64,000 nt of DNA from Thiorhodovibrio winogradskyi (GCF_036208045.1 NZ_CP121472.1:5281531-5345530), one strand, 5' to 3'; counted from the stretch's first letter, positions 1-9,544 are shown. The notes: generated by a model from the letters alone, not told the origin. Program-made: numbers and translations.

Positions 1-525
1 CGCGGTTTCCTGATCGATTAGGCCAGCATTCAGATCGGCGTCTATGGCCATCTGCTTGCCAGGCATGGCATCGAGAGTGAAGCGAGCGCTCACCTCTGAC
101 ACGCGTCCCGCGCCCTTGGTCACGACCACAAAGTTGATGATGACCAGAATCGAGAAGACCACCAGACCAGCGGCAAAGTTACCGCCAATAACAAAATCAC
201 CAAAGGCCTGCACCACACGCCCGGCTGCGGCGGTACCATCGGCACCATTGAGCAGGATCACGCGCGTTGAGGCCACATTGAGCGCAAGACGCAACAGGGT
301 GGCGATCAAGATAACGGTCGGAAAGATGGCAAATTCGAGTGGCCGCGGGGTATAGATCGCGACCATGATTACGACCAGCGAAAGCGCGATGTTAAAGGTA
401 AAGAGGATATCCAGAACAAAGGGCGGCAGCGGCAGCACCAACATGGACAACAACGCCATGATAAGCACGGGCGCGCCAAGCCCGAAGCCACGCAGGGATT
501 GGAGTCCGTCAGCAATGCTGGCCAT
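1..525 (-). CDS. flhA: FlhA, flagellar type III export gate protein (N-terminal part)
   Basis: Only the first 175 codons are in the window; the gene continues beyond base 1. FlhA forms the nonameric ring of the flagellar export gate in the inner membrane and couples export to the proton motive force. The visible part starts MASIADGLQSLRG and shows hydrophobic membrane segments, then the conserved stretch TVILIATLLRLALNVASTR and a cytoplasmic loop with RFTLDAMPGKQMAID, all typical of FlhA. Its ATG shares one base with the flhB stop codon (TGATG), so translation is probably coupled. It is the last visible gene of the fliL-to-flhA transcription unit. Confidence 0.95.
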   Translation of the reverse strand, partial: MASIADGLQSLRGFGLGAPVLIMALLSMLVLPLPPFVLDILFTFNIALSLVVIMVAIYTPRPLEFAIFPTVILIATLLRLALNVASTRVILLNGADGTAAAGRVVQAFGDFVIGGNFAAGLVVFSILVIINFVVVTKGAGRVSEVSARFTLDAMPGKQMAIDADLNAGLIDQETA

Positions 526-1676
526 CAGTGGGCTTTACGTGCGCGACGCGCGGCAGCTGGGTCAAGATATTCATCCGGCACCGGCAAGTCGCTTGGCATG
601 GCGGGATGGAAATCCGGACGCTTGAGTTGGTACACATAAGCCAAGATGCGCGCCACGGCCACAAAGAGGCCGCCGGGAATTTCCTGATTCAACTCGGTGG
701 TAAAGAAAATCGCGCGCGCCACCTTGGGTGCCTCTACCCTGGTGATCAGGTGCTCGCCGGCCAGTTCGCGAATCCTAAAGGCGACCTCGTCGACCCCCTT
801 GGCCAGCAGACGTGGTGCGCCCATGACGCCCGGTTTATAGGAGATCGCCACGGCGTAGTGGGTCGGATTGGTGATGATCACATCGGCCTTGGGCACTTCC
901 GCCATCATGCGCCGCTGCGCCATTTCCATCTGCATCTGGCGGATGCGCCCCTTGACCTCGGGCTTGCCCTCGGTCTCCTTGTGCTCGTCCTTGATCTCCT
1001 GCAAGGTCATCTTGAGCTGCTTGTTGTGGTTCCACAGTTGATAGGGCACATCAATCAGCGCGATCAGAATCAGTACCGCGGAGACCATCAGAAACACCCA
1101 GGCGGCCAGATGGGCAGCGTGCACAATCGCCTGCTTGATCGGCTCATCGCCAAGCATCAGCACCTCATCGACAATGCTCGAGAGCACCAGCGCGGCCACC
1201 CCTCCGACCAGCACAAACTTGCCAAGCGCCTTGCCAAGCTCCATTAAGCCGGTCGGCGAGATAAAACGCTTCATCCCTTTGATGGGGTCGAGCTTGCTGA
1301 ACTTAGGCGCCAAGGCCTTTGACGAAAAATTGGCCCCACCAATGATCACCGGCCCAATGAGTGCCGCCACAGTAAGCAACGCCAGCAGAGGCGCGAGATT
1401 TAACAGCGCGCGACCGAACTGGGTGCCAAAATAACCCGGAATCGCCGCCGGGTCGAACAACAACTCGCGCTCCAGCATCAGCCCGTCGGCGAATTGGTTG
1501 GCGATACCAATGCCAAGATAGGAGCCGAACATCAGCATGAAGGTGCTGGCCACGATCAGCTCAATCACGGTATTGAGCTCCTTCGAGCGAGGAACCTGAC
1601 CTTTCTCGCGGGATTCGCGTAAGCGTTTATCGGTGGGTTCTTCGGTTTTTTCTTGGCCGTTTTCGTTTTCGGCCAT
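525..1676 (-). CDS. flhB: FlhB, flagellar export switch protein
   Basis: 383 aa. FlhB sits in the inner membrane beside FliPQR and switches export from rod/hook to filament substrates. The N-terminus is typical (MAENENGQEKTEEPTDKRL), four hydrophobic segments follow, and the cytoplasmic domain carries the autocleavage motif NPTH at residues 270-273 within VIITNPTHYAVAI. The cleaved Asn-Pro bond is therefore present and the protein should be functional. It lies 56 bp downstream of fliR and its stop overlaps the flhA start. Confidence 0.96.
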   Translation of the reverse strand: MAENENGQEKTEEPTDKRLRESREKGQVPRSKELNTVIELIVASTFMLMFGSYLGIGIANQFADGLMLERELLFDPAAIPGYFGTQFGRALLNLAPLLALLTVAALIGPVIIGGANFSSKALAPKFSKLDPIKGMKRFISPTGLMELGKALGKFVLVGGVAALVLSSIVDEVLMLGDEPIKQAIVHAAHLAAWVFLMVSAVLILIALIDVPYQLWNHNKQLKMTLQEIKDEHKETEGKPEVKGRIRQMQMEMAQRRMMAEVPKADVIITNPTHYAVAISYKPGVMGAPRLLAKGVDEVAFRIRELAGEHLITRVEAPKVARAIFFTTELNQEIPGGLFVAVARILAYVYQLKRPDFHPAMPSDLPVPDEYLDPAAARRARKAH

Positions 1677-1732
1677 ATGCCTTCTCCGGAAGTTGCTTCT
1701 CTACGGCTTGAGCTGGCAGCTTCAGCGGTGTA

Positions 1733-2509
1733 TTAGAGCCTGATCAAGCGCTGAATCAACTCAAAGCCCAGTGTCATTAATTCGCCTAGCCGGGCGAAAA
1801 GGCTCGGCAGCAGAATACTTAGAAGCACAAATCCGGCCAACATCATGACAGGAAAGCCCACCGCGAAAATATTGAGTTGGGGCGCGGTGCGCGCCACCAC
1901 GCCCATGGCCAGGTTCACCATCAGCAACCCGGCCACGGCCGGCAGTGCGATCAGCAGAGCGCCAGCGAACATGGTGCTGCCAAAGCTGAGCAGCGCCCAT
2001 AAATCATCCGCGGTCAAGCCCCCGTCCCCGATCGGCATGGAGGAGAAACTCAGCAGCAACATCTCCAACAGCACCAAATGGCCATTCATGGCCAGAAACA
2101 ACAGCGTGGCAATAATGACAAAAAACTGCGACACGATGGGCACTTGGACCCCGGCGGCCGGATCGATCACGGAGGCAAAGCCAAGCCCCATGGACAGGGC
2201 CATGCTCTCGCCCGCCTGGGTGAGCGCCGAAAACACCATCTGCAACACAAAACCCATAGCGATGCCAATAAGCACCTGCTGGATGGCCACGATCAGCCCC
2301 CGCATGCTGATCACATCGATGAGCGGCGGCGTAGGCAACTGGGGCGCAATCACCATGGCAAGCAAGAGCCCCATTCCCATGCGCATTCTCGTGTTTACAC
2401 CGCGCGCGCCGAAAATAGGCGCCACCAGCAACATCGCGCTGATGCGCACAAAGGGCCAGATGAGAGAGAGCGCCCAGGTCATGATTTGATCGGCCGAGAT
2501 GCTAATCAT
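1733..2509 (-). CDS. fliR: FliR, flagellar export gate membrane protein
   Basis: 258 aa, almost entirely hydrophobic with about six membrane segments, the usual size for FliR. FliR, FliP and FliQ make the helical export gate core of the flagellar secretion system. Recognisable FliR features are the N-terminal WPFVRISAMLLVAPIFGAR and the FAxVIDPxxGxQ-like stretch (GFASVIDPAAGVQVPIV). It follows fliQ after 40 bp and precedes flhB, the order seen in many gammaproteobacteria. Confidence 0.95.
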   Translation of the reverse strand: MISISADQIMTWALSLIWPFVRISAMLLVAPIFGARGVNTRMRMGMGLLLAMVIAPQLPTPPLIDVISMRGLIVAIQQVLIGIAMGFVLQMVFSALTQAGESMALSMGLGFASVIDPAAGVQVPIVSQFFVIIATLLFLAMNGHLVLLEMLLLSFSSMPIGDGGLTADDLWALLSFGSTMFAGALLIALPAVAGLLMVNLAMGVVARTAPQLNIFAVGFPVMMLAGFVLLSILLPSLFARLGELMTLGFELIQRLIRL

Positions 2510-2549
2510 CGCGCCCTCGCACTTCGCTCAAGACCTAATCGCCACCGCA

Positions 2550-2819
2550 TCAGCCCACTAGCAGTGGAATACTATCGTAGAGACCCTTGGTGTAATCAGT
2601 AATGGTCGCCAGCATCCAGTGTCCTGAAAAAAGCATGGCAGTAAACACGCCAAGCAGTTTTGGAATAAATGTCAGGGTCATTTCCTGTACCGAGGTCGCG
2701 GCTTGGATCATGCCGATCAGCACACCGATGGCCAGACCCGTAAGCAGCGGCGGCGTGGCCAGCAGCACCAGCACGGTTCCTGCCTCCTTGCCAACATCTA
2801 TGACCATTTCAGGCGTCAT
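2550..2819 (-). CDS. fliQ: FliQ, flagellar export gate small subunit
   Basis: 89 aa with two transmembrane helices, the canonical size for FliQ. The sequence begins MTPEMVIDVGKEAGTVLVL and has the conserved GVLIGMIQAATSVQEMTLTF region that packs around FliP in the export gate. It lies between fliP (41 bp away) and fliR in the same direction, which fixes the assignment. Confidence 0.95.
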   Translation of the reverse strand: MTPEMVIDVGKEAGTVLVLLATPPLLTGLAIGVLIGMIQAATSVQEMTLTFIPKLLGVFTAMLFSGHWMLATITDYTKGLYDSIPLLVG

Positions 2820-2860
2820 GATTGCGCACCTCCAGGTAATGTAAAGAATCGAGACGCCGT

Positions 2861-3661
2861 TCAGCCATAAAAGCTGCGCGCCAGTGTGCCCATGATCAAG
2901 GACCAGCCGTCGATTAGCACAAAGAGCATGATTTTGAACGGCAAGGAGATAATCATGGGCGAGAGCATCATCATGCCCATGGACATCAGCACGCTGGCCA
3001 CGACCATGTCGATGATCAAAAAGGGAATCAAAATGAGAAAGGCCATTTGAAAAGCCGTCTTGAGTTCGCTGGTCATGAAGGCGGGCACCAGCAAATTGAG
3101 CGGGATGGCATCCGGCCGGTCAAACCCATCAATGCCATTGATGTCGGCAAACATAGCCAAGTCAGTCTCGCGTGTCTGTGACAGCATGAAGGTGCGCAGT
3201 GGCCCCACCGCCGTGCTGAGCGCCTCCTCTGTGCCCAGCTCCTCGTTCATGTACGGCAAGATGGCCTCGCTGTAGATGTCCTGAAACACCGGGCCCATGA
3301 TAAAAAGCGTCAAAAAAAGCGCCAGTCCCAGCAGCACCTGATTTGATGGTGTCTGGGTGGTACCGAGACCCTGTCGCAAAATTCCGAGGACGATCACAAT
3401 GCGGGTGAAGGATGTCATCATGACCAAGGCTGACGGCAAGAGCGTCAGCAAGGTCATGATGATCAGCACCTGCAGGGTAATCGAATAGGTTTCCCCGCCA
3501 TCGGGACCAGTGGTCACAGTCAGGGCGTTCAAGCCCCCCGCCTGTGCCCATGACTCAGGCGCGAACAGGGCGGATCCCGCCACCACAACCGCGGTCAGGA
3601 ACGCCATCACCGGGATTTTCGATGGGGTGCGGGCGGGGCGACTGGATTGGTTCGGGCTCAT
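2861..3661 (-). CDS. fliP: FliP, flagellar export gate protein
   Basis: 266 aa. FliP forms the central pentamer of the export gate. There is a cleavable signal-like N-terminus (hydrophobic segment ending near ESWAQA), then the FliP core with [39 protein letters not shown] and [14 protein letters not shown], and a C-terminal LMLSPMII-type helix pair. The start overlaps the end of fliO by four bases (ATGA), so the two are probably translationally coupled. Confidence 0.96.
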   Translation of the reverse strand: MSPNQSSRPARTPSKIPVMAFLTAVVVAGSALFAPESWAQAGGLNALTVTTGPDGGETYSITLQVLIIMTLLTLLPSALVMMTSFTRIVIVLGILRQGLGTTQTPSNQVLLGLALFLTLFIMGPVFQDIYSEAILPYMNEELGTEEALSTAVGPLRTFMLSQTRETDLAMFADINGIDGFDRPDAIPLNLLVPAFMTSELKTAFQMAFLILIPFLIIDMVVASVLMSMGMMMLSPMIISLPFKIMLFVLIDGWSLIMGTLARSFYG

Positions 3662-4170
3662 GCGTCTTCGGTTTTGCTGATCTGCTTGCGCAGCAGAGAA
3701 GCAAAATCGACGCCAACATTCTTTCCAGTGGGACTGAGTGTCGGGGAAGTAGGTGCGGACTTGAGCGGCGTTTCAAGCCGATGCAGAGTGCGCATTCCGG
3801 CGGGACAGACCCCAATCAGAACCTGCTCTTCGCCGACCTGGACAAGCATCAAGCGCTCGCGCGTGCCAACGGAACGAACCGCCAGAATTTCGATAGCGCG
3901 CGGCACGCCGGCACGCGTTGCGCCAGAAAATCGACGCATTACCCAAGCAAAAACCAAAATGGCGATAACCACCATGGCCAGTCCGCCAACAAGCTGCGTC
4001 AGATAGCCGCCGGCACCATAGCTACCCAGGCCAACCTGACTAGCCTCTGGAGTGGCACGTCCGAAAGCCCCTTCAGTTGCCTGCGCCGCCCCTGCAAATA
4101 CACACAGCATGGCGGCGATCCGGAGGGTTCCAAACCGCCGTTTGGGATTAGGAACGCGCACCCGCATCAC
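3658..4170 (-). CDS. fliO: FliO, export gate assembly factor
   Basis: 170 aa. It has an N-terminal signal-like hydrophobic segment (residues about 12-32), a second membrane helix with [19 protein letters not shown] and a cytoplasmic part containing [31 protein letters not shown] sequence, the FliO hallmark. FliO stabilises FliP during gate assembly. It is the least conserved gene of the operon; position between fliN and fliP, with four-base overlaps on both sides, supports the call. Confidence 0.9.
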   Translation of the reverse strand: MMRVRVPNPKRRFGTLRIAAMLCVFAGAAQATEGAFGRATPEASQVGLGSYGAGGYLTQLVGGLAMVVIAILVFAWVMRRFSGATRAGVPRAIEILAVRSVGTRERLMLVQVGEEQVLIGVCPAGMRTLHRLETPLKSAPTSPTLSPTGKNVGVDFASLLRKQISKTEDA

Positions 4171-4715
4171 TTGTTGATCTTCCGGATGCGCTCGCTCGGA
4201 CTGATGACATCGGTGAGGCGAATGCCAAATTTTTCATTGACCACCACGACCTCACCATGCGCGATCAGTGTTCCGTTTACCAGAACATTGAGCGGTTCGC
4301 CAGCCAGGCGATCAAGTTCGACCACCGAGCCTTGGTTGAGCTGCAACAGGTTGCGAATTGGAATCCGGGTGCGGCCGATCTCCATTGAGATGGTGACAGG
4401 AACATCCAGCACCATATCGAGATTAACCGCATCGACACCTTCGGCAATGCTCTGAGAGAACTCTTCCGGCTGCATGGGTTTCGCGGCGGTAGGACTTCCG
4501 CCACCCCCTAGCCACTCTGGCTGCCGGCCACCTGAATTTCCTCCGCCGACAGCTGCCGCCATCGCCGCATCGACATCAGCCTGAGCGCCCCCGCCAGTCT
4601 TGTGCTCCTCCTGACGCTGCTCCTCGAGTGCGGCAGCCCAGTCGTCAGCAGCGGATTGGCCGTTGCCATCATCCTGCGCATCATCAACGGCCGAGTTTTC
4701 GTTGTCCTCACTCAT
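4167..4715 (-). CDS. fliN: FliN, flagellar motor switch protein
   Basis: 182 aa. The last ~85 residues form the SpoA/FliN domain (LDVPVTISMEIGRTRIPIRN, LNQGSVVELDRLAGEPLNV, ANGEVVVVNEKFGIRLTDVI-like), which builds the base of the C-ring with FliM. The first ~95 residues are a low-complexity acidic and Gly-rich extension, longer than the short N-terminus of the E. coli protein but common in other Pseudomonadota. It overlaps fliO by four bases and follows fliM after 79 bp. Confidence 0.95.
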   Translation of the reverse strand: MSEDNENSAVDDAQDDGNGQSAADDWAAALEEQRQEEHKTGGGAQADVDAAMAAAVGGGNSGGRQPEWLGGGGSPTAAKPMQPEEFSQSIAEGVDAVNLDMVLDVPVTISMEIGRTRIPIRNLLQLNQGSVVELDRLAGEPLNVLVNGTLIAHGEVVVVNEKFGIRLTDVISPSERIRKINK

Positions 4716-4794
4716 CAGTAGAGACTCTTTTCGGTTAGGTTAGGATGTTGGCATTGCCGGACCAACCGTGACGAGGTCAGGTACTTGCGCGTTC

Positions 4795-5772
4795 TCAGCG
4801 ATGCAGGATTTCGTCAATCTTAATGGCATTCTGTCCGTTGAGCGTGCCATATTTTCCGCGAAATAGCGGTACATCTTCCACGTTTAGCACGACCTGCTCA
4901 GGCAAATTAACCGGAATGATGTCGCCTGCCCGCACCCGAAGCAATTCCTCCACGCTCAGGGTCGCTTCCGTCAGAATAGAACTGATCTCGACCTCCGCGA
5001 CCTGGACTTCTTCTTGTAAGGCTTTCAACCAGCGCTGGTCAACGCCTGAACGGTCTGATTGCAATCCCGTGTCCAAATATTCTCGAATGGGTTCGATCAT
5101 CGAGTACGGCAAGGTTACATGCAGATTACCACCTCCACCGTCGAGGTCGACATGAAAATCGTTAATCACGACGATTTCGGTTGGGCTCACAATGTTGGCG
5201 AACTGCGGGTTGACCTCCGAGTTTATGAACTCAAATTTCAGCTCCATCACCGGTTCCCACGCCTTTTCCATGTCACTAAAGGCCGTGTTGAGCAGATTCT
5301 GAATCACTCGCAACTCCATCGGTGTGAAATCACGCCCCTCGATGCGGGTGTAAAAGCGCCCATCCCCGCCAAAAAAATTATCCACCAGCACGAAGACAAG
5401 CTTTGGATCAAACACGAAAAGCGCCGTTCCATGCAGGGGCGCCACCCGCACCAGATTCAAGCTAGTAGGGACGAACAACGAATGGACATAGTCCGCGAAC
5501 TTGGTCAGCCGGGTACCCACCACCGAGATCTCGGCCGACCGGCGCAGCAGATTGAATAGGTGCACCCGCAGATAGCGCGCGAAACGCTCGTTGATCATCT
5601 CCAGCGTCGGCATCCGACCGCGGACAATGCGCTCCTGAGTCGCGAAGTTGAAGGCCCGCGCCTCGCCATCGGCCGGAAAGGGATCCTCCTCTGTATCAAT
5701 GTCGCCGCCATCGACACCGTGTAACAGGGCATCGATTTCGTCTTGGCTAAGAATGTCGGTTTGTTGTGCCAT
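4795..5772 (-). CDS. fliM: FliM, flagellar motor switch protein
   Basis: 325 aa, standard length. The N-terminal EIDALLHGV motif (residues ~10-18) is the CheY-P binding segment (LSQDEIDALL consensus), the middle CheC-like domain follows (RMPTLEMINERFARYLRV), and the C-terminal SpoA domain ends in KIDEILHR. FliM receives phospho-CheY and sets motor rotation direction, implying a chemotaxis system elsewhere in the genome. It is the second gene of the unit, 35 bp after fliL. Confidence 0.97.
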   Translation of the reverse strand: MAQQTDILSQDEIDALLHGVDGGDIDTEEDPFPADGEARAFNFATQERIVRGRMPTLEMINERFARYLRVHLFNLLRRSAEISVVGTRLTKFADYVHSLFVPTSLNLVRVAPLHGTALFVFDPKLVFVLVDNFFGGDGRFYTRIEGRDFTPMELRVIQNLLNTAFSDMEKAWEPVMELKFEFINSEVNPQFANIVSPTEIVVINDFHVDLDGGGGNLHVTLPYSMIEPIREYLDTGLQSDRSGVDQRWLKALQEEVQVAEVEISSILTEATLSVEELLRVRAGDIIPVNLPEQVVLNVEDVPLFRGKYGTLNGQNAIKIDEILHR

Positions 5773-5807
5773 TGCAAGGCGTGTTCCCTTAGGCCTGAAA
5801 CTGGATG

Positions 5808-6308
5808 CTATTGCATGACGATCTCATCGAAGAACACATGCTCTATCCCTGCCGGGGCGCCCGTGCGAACCAGGATCGCGGTCACGGTTTCATGCACCTG
5901 CTCGCGCAAGGACTCTTTTCCCTCGGGCGTATTGAGTTCGGCGAAAGTCTGATTGGCAAAAAGAGCAAGCAGGTCATTGCGGATAATCGGCGTGTGTAAC
6001 TCAAGGGCGTCTATCACGGTCTGATTCCGACTGGCCAGCACCACATTGACCCGAAGGTGGTTGGCCGGTTCATCGGGGCTCAAGGTCGCTGTGATCGGCT
6101 TGGCCAGACGGAAATAGATGAGCGGCGATGGACCGAGTTCCTCTTCCACAGGTGCTTCGTCCTCGCCGCCACTTAGCAAAAAAAACCAAGCCGCGGCCCC
6201 ACCTCCGCCAAGCAAGATCAACGCCACAAGAATAATGACAATCAGCTTACCCTTGTTACTGCCACCCTGGGCCTCTGCCTCAGTCTTCTTTGCCGGATTT
6301 TTGGCCAT
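5808..6308 (-). CDS. fliL: FliL, flagellar basal body-associated protein
   Basis: 166 aa. There is a short cytoplasmic N-terminus, a single transmembrane helix (LIVIILVALILLGGGGAAAWFFL) and a periplasmic domain with YFRLAKPITATLSPDEPANHLRV and a C-terminal EHVFFDEIVMQ, which matches FliL (FxxFVxQ end). FliL forms rings around the stator units. It is the first gene of the minus-strand flagellar unit, so the operon promoter should lie in 6309-6641. Confidence 0.94.
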   Translation of the reverse strand: MAKNPAKKTEAEAQGGSNKGKLIVIILVALILLGGGGAAAWFFLLSGGEDEAPVEEELGPSPLIYFRLAKPITATLSPDEPANHLRVNVVLASRNQTVIDALELHTPIIRNDLLALFANQTFAELNTPEGKESLREQVHETVTAILVRTGAPAGIEHVFFDEIVMQ

Positions 6309-6641
6309 GCTTAAACTGCCCTATCGAAAGATCTTTTGGGATAGATGAATGTCGCGCCTTCTTTCGCCTGTGAGTTTAACAAACCCGAACTCAACAGAAT
6401 GGACGACGCAATCAATTTTACCCTTCCTTGGTCAGCAAGGAGCCAATGCCGCGTCATGTCGGCAAACCCTTGGCCCAGACACAAAGTTATGACATAGAAT
6501 CCCGCACGGCGGTGGTCTATGCGCGGCGGCGGCAAGATGCGCGGCAAATCGGGACATCGGCCAGCCCTCGACAGATGAGAACATGCTGGCGCGCGAATAA
6601 ACAGAACTCAAACCAGCAGGGCACTGGCAAGGTAGGCATTC
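6309..6641. other. divergent intergenic region between fliL and the AI-2E permease
   Basis: 333 bp without a convincing gene. It must hold the promoter of the fliL-flhA unit (minus strand) and that of the permease gene (plus strand). I looked for a sigma-54 element (GG-N10-GC) upstream of fliL and found only a badly spaced candidate near 6437-6460, so no promoter is annotated. Confidence 0.5.
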
Positions 6642-7895
6642 ATGAGCAAAGACCAAATCAACAACCTGACCATCGTGCTGATGACTCTGGGTATCAGCGC
6701 ACTGTTTCTGAGCATGATCCATCAATTCCTGATGGTCATCTTCCTGTCCGGACTGTTTAGTGCGCTGGCCCGGCCGATTTACCTGCGCCTGGATCTCTGG
6801 TTTGGCGGGCGCCGGCATCTGGCCTCCCTGGTCACCCTGCTGGCGATGGTGTTCATCATCCTGATCCCGCTCGCCAGCCTAATCGGCATCGTGGTGGCGC
6901 AGGCCATTGATGTCAGCCAATCGGTCACACCTTGGGTTAAGAAACTCAGCGAACCTGGGGTGTTCGCAGCCAAAATATCCCATCTGCCCTTCTATGATGA
7001 CCTGCTACCCTACCGCGAGCTACTGATTTCCAAGGCCGGCGAGGCCGTCAGCCTGGCGAGCAAGCTGCTTGTCGGTGGACTGTCGTCACTGACGCTTGGC
7101 ACGGTCAATGTCATTTTCATGGCCTTTGTGATGCTCTACACCATGTATTTTCTGCAGATGGACGGCGACAAGCTGATTGAGCGGATCCTCTACTACCTGC
7201 CACTCAAAAGCAGTGACGAGCATCTGATGCTCGATAAATTCACCTCGGTAACCCGCGCCACGCTGAAAGGCACCATGCTCATCGGCGTCCTGCAGGGCAC
7301 TCTGGCCGGCGTCGCTTTTGCCGTGGCTGGCATTGAGAACGCCGTCTTCTGGGGCACCGTCATGGCGGTGCTTTCGGTCATTCCGAGTGTGGGCTCGGCG
7401 CTGGTGTGGATTCCGGCGGTCATCATTCTGATGGTGCAAGGACAGGTACTCAGTGGAATTTTACTGGCGCTTTTCTGCGGCCTGATCGTTGGCAGCCTAG
7501 ATAATGTGCTACGTCCGATGCTGGTTGGCAAGGACACCAAGATGCACGAGTTGATGATTTTCTTCGGCACCCTAGGCGGCATCATGATGTTCGGTATCAC
7601 CGGGATTTTCATCGGCCCACTGATTGCCTCGCTTTTCATCACCGTCTGGGACATGTACGGAACCACCTTCAGGCACCTGCTGCCGGCTGTGGAATGGACC
7701 CCAGGCATGCGTCCACTTGGCGGGCATGCACTCACAACCCATGGCAACAGCGAGACAAATGCGCTCCCGGACCCGGACCCGGCCCCGGACCCAGACCCAG
7801 ACCCAGACCCAGACCCAGACCCACACGAACCGCAAAGGACACCAGAGCCTGATGCGGATTCGGACGGAACCGACCCGGCACAGAAACCTGAGTGA
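6642..7895 (+). CDS. AI-2E family transporter (TqsA/PerM/YdiK-type permease)
   Basis: 417 aa. About eight hydrophobic segments in the family arrangement: N-terminal helices to ~residue 95, a cytoplasmic/periplasmic middle region (KKLSEPGVFAAKISHLPFYD), then helices with family motifs such as VIPSVGSALVWIPAVIILM and DNVLRPMLVGKDTKMHELMIFF. The family includes autoinducer-2 exporters and Na+/H+ antiporters; the substrate here is not predictable. The last ~45 residues are a Pro-Asp repeat tail unlike the family core, encoded by a hexanucleotide repeat (see 7769-7822). Start ATG chosen for its conserved N-terminus; no nearby operon partner. Confidence 0.88.
   Translation: MSKDQINNLTIVLMTLGISALFLSMIHQFLMVIFLSGLFSALARPIYLRLDLWFGGRRHLASLVTLLAMVFIILIPLASLIGIVVAQAIDVSQSVTPWVKKLSEPGVFAAKISHLPFYDDLLPYRELLISKAGEAVSLASKLLVGGLSSLTLGTVNVIFMAFVMLYTMYFLQMDGDKLIERILYYLPLKSSDEHLMLDKFTSVTRATLKGTMLIGVLQGTLAGVAFAVAGIENAVFWGTVMAVLSVIPSVGSALVWIPAVIILMVQGQVLSGILLALFCGLIVGSLDNVLRPMLVGKDTKMHELMIFFGTLGGIMMFGITGIFIGPLIASLFITVWDMYGTTFRHLLPAVEWTPGMRPLGGHALTTHGNSETNALPDPDPAPDPDPDPDPDPDPHEPQRTPEPDADSDGTDPAQKPE
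7769..7822 (+). repeat. hexanucleotide repeat encoding (Pro-Asp)n
   Basis: About nine in-frame copies of a GACCCN hexamer: first CCGGAC-type variants, then at least five near-identical GACCCA units. It lies at the 3' end of the AI-2E permease gene and encodes alternating Pro and Asp. Unit length is a multiple of three, so slippage would change tail length without a frameshift. Confidence 0.9.
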
Positions 7896-7989
7896 GCCTG
7901 ACATGAACGCCCCGGCGCAACCGTAGAACTATTTTCCTGGGGGTGACACAGCAGAGCTTTATCCGTCAAGGCAGCCGCAATCCTCAGCC

Positions 7990-8586
7990 TCAGGCAGTCC
8001 GCGCCTTCCCGGCGGCCCGCGCCGACAGGGCAATAAATAGATAGGACCAGCCGTTAAAAATCAGCTCAACAGCCACGAACAGACCAATCACCCAGAACCC
8101 GGACTGGGGCCACTCGGCAATAATCAAACCGCCAAGCAGTAACGAGATCAGGCCAGAAATCAAGGGCCAGTACCAACCCGTCGATGGGCGCATCTGTATC
8201 CCAAGCATCACACGCGCAATACCAACCACAATGAGAACCGCACCCAGTGTCAAGGTCAGGGTGATGGCCGTGAGCACGGGATTGAGTACAATCAACAAGC
8301 CGGCGATGACATAGAACAAGGCAATGAGGACATGCAGCAGGACGCCTCGCCAGCCATGGCACTTGATCGCCTGCACGATCTGAAACACCCCACCTAGAAT
8401 CAGCAAAGCGGCAAAAAAGCTTAAGCTCGCCTCGGTGAGCAGAAATGTCATGCCAAGGCCGACCGTGCCAAGCAGGATAGAAAATATTCCGAACGCCATC
8501 AGCCAACCCCAGTTCTTTTCGAGCTCGCCAAAGAGCCCAAGCGGAAGGCTGGCACCTGTTGGCGCGGCTTGATTGTCAGTCGTCAT
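7990..8586 (-). CDS. HdeD-family (DUF308) membrane protein
   Basis: 198 aa with six predicted membrane helices arranged as three repeated hairpins, the DUF308/HdeD fold. Typical repeats are the Gly-rich LGGVFQIVQAIK, LIVVGIARVMLGIQM and LFVAVELIFNGWSYLFIAL segments. E. coli HdeD belongs to the acid resistance island, but most family members have no known function. The start has a good ribosome binding site (GGAGAG, 9 bases upstream). It is convergent with the permease gene and stands alone. Confidence 0.85.
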   Translation of the reverse strand: MTTDNQAAPTGASLPLGLFGELEKNWGWLMAFGIFSILLGTVGLGMTFLLTEASLSFFAALLILGGVFQIVQAIKCHGWRGVLLHVLIALFYVIAGLLIVLNPVLTAITLTLTLGAVLIVVGIARVMLGIQMRPSTGWYWPLISGLISLLLGGLIIAEWPQSGFWVIGLFVAVELIFNGWSYLFIALSARAAGKARTA

Positions 8587-8651
8587 TTTGCATCTCTCCT
8601 GTTATTACCAATGGGCGGCTTACACACCAGATATTGTCGCTTGAGACCGGG

Positions 8652-9503
8652 TCACGGGCTCCGCTCCAAACGCAGATTATCGATTAAGCGCGTGTGGCCC
8701 AGATAAGCCGCCGCCAAAATCACCAACTTGTCATCGCCCGGTGCTGGCGCGGCCAGATCCTCCGCTCGCAGCACGCTAAAATAATCCACCCGCAAACCAG
8801 CGGCGTTCAAGCTGGCCAATCCTTCAGCTTCCACCTCGGCCAACTCGGCACGCTGACCTAGCGCCTGCGCCGCCTTTTGCAAGTGCTGATACAGTTGTGG
8901 CGCGATGGCACGTTCCTCGGTCGTGAGATAGGCGTTGCGGGAACTCATCGCCAAACCATCGGGCTCGCGCACCGTGGGACCGGCCAGAATCTCGACTGGC
9001 AAGTTAAGATCCCTGACCAAACGCCGGATCACCACCAGTTGCTGAAAATCCTTTTCACCAAAAATGGCCACATCCGGCTGGACTGCATTCAACAGCTTGG
9101 TCACCACTGTCGCCACGCCATCAAAAAAACCAGGGCGGCTTTGACCACAGAGCATCTCCGCAAGCCTGGGCACATGCACGCGCGTCTGGCCGTCGCGTCC
9201 CTCGGGATACATCTGGGCATCGGGCGGCGCGAACAGGGCATCCGCGCCTTGTGCCTCGAGCTGCTCGCAATCGCGCGCGAAGGTGCGTGGATAGCGGTCG
9301 AAATCCTCATTGGGACCGAACTGCAAGGGGTTGACAAACAGACTGACAACCACCCTGTCATTGGTCCGCCGCGCCAAATCGACCAAGGACAGATGCCCAG
9401 CGTGCAGAGCGCCCATGGTAGGCACCAAGGCAATGCGTAAGCCAGCATTGCGCCACTGGCCAACCTGAGCACGGATCGAATCGATTTCAGTGACGACTTG
9501 CAT
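8652..9503 (-). CDS. panC: PanC, pantothenate synthetase
   Basis: 283 aa from the chosen start. It condenses pantoate and beta-alanine with ATP to give pantothenate (vitamin B5) in the cytoplasm. Motifs: VPTMGALHAGHLSLVD near the N-terminus (HIGH-like nucleotide site), VVSLFVNPLQFGPNEDF, FGEKDFQQLVVIRRLV and KMSKS-like MSSRNAYL. The chosen ATG gives MQVVTEIDSIRAQ, matching family N-termini. An upstream ATG at 9545 overlaps the panB stop (TGATG) and would add 14 residues; translational coupling from panB makes that start possible too. Confidence 0.96.
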   Translation of the reverse strand: MQVVTEIDSIRAQVGQWRNAGLRIALVPTMGALHAGHLSLVDLARRTNDRVVVSLFVNPLQFGPNEDFDRYPRTFARDCEQLEAQGADALFAPPDAQMYPEGRDGQTRVHVPRLAEMLCGQSRPGFFDGVATVVTKLLNAVQPDVAIFGEKDFQQLVVIRRLVRDLNLPVEILAGPTVREPDGLAMSSRNAYLTTEERAIAPQLYQHLQKAAQALGQRAELAEVEAEGLASLNAAGLRVDYFSVLRAEDLAAPAPGDDKLVILAAAYLGHTRLIDNLRLERSP

Positions 9504-9544
9504 GATCTCACTTAAGAGGCCAGATGACATCAGACCAGCTGACA

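Noticed and set aside
6437-6460. Sigma-54-like GG...GC element upstream of fliL on the minus strand
   Set aside because: The GG-to-GC spacing is 12 rather than 10 bases, so it does not fit the consensus.
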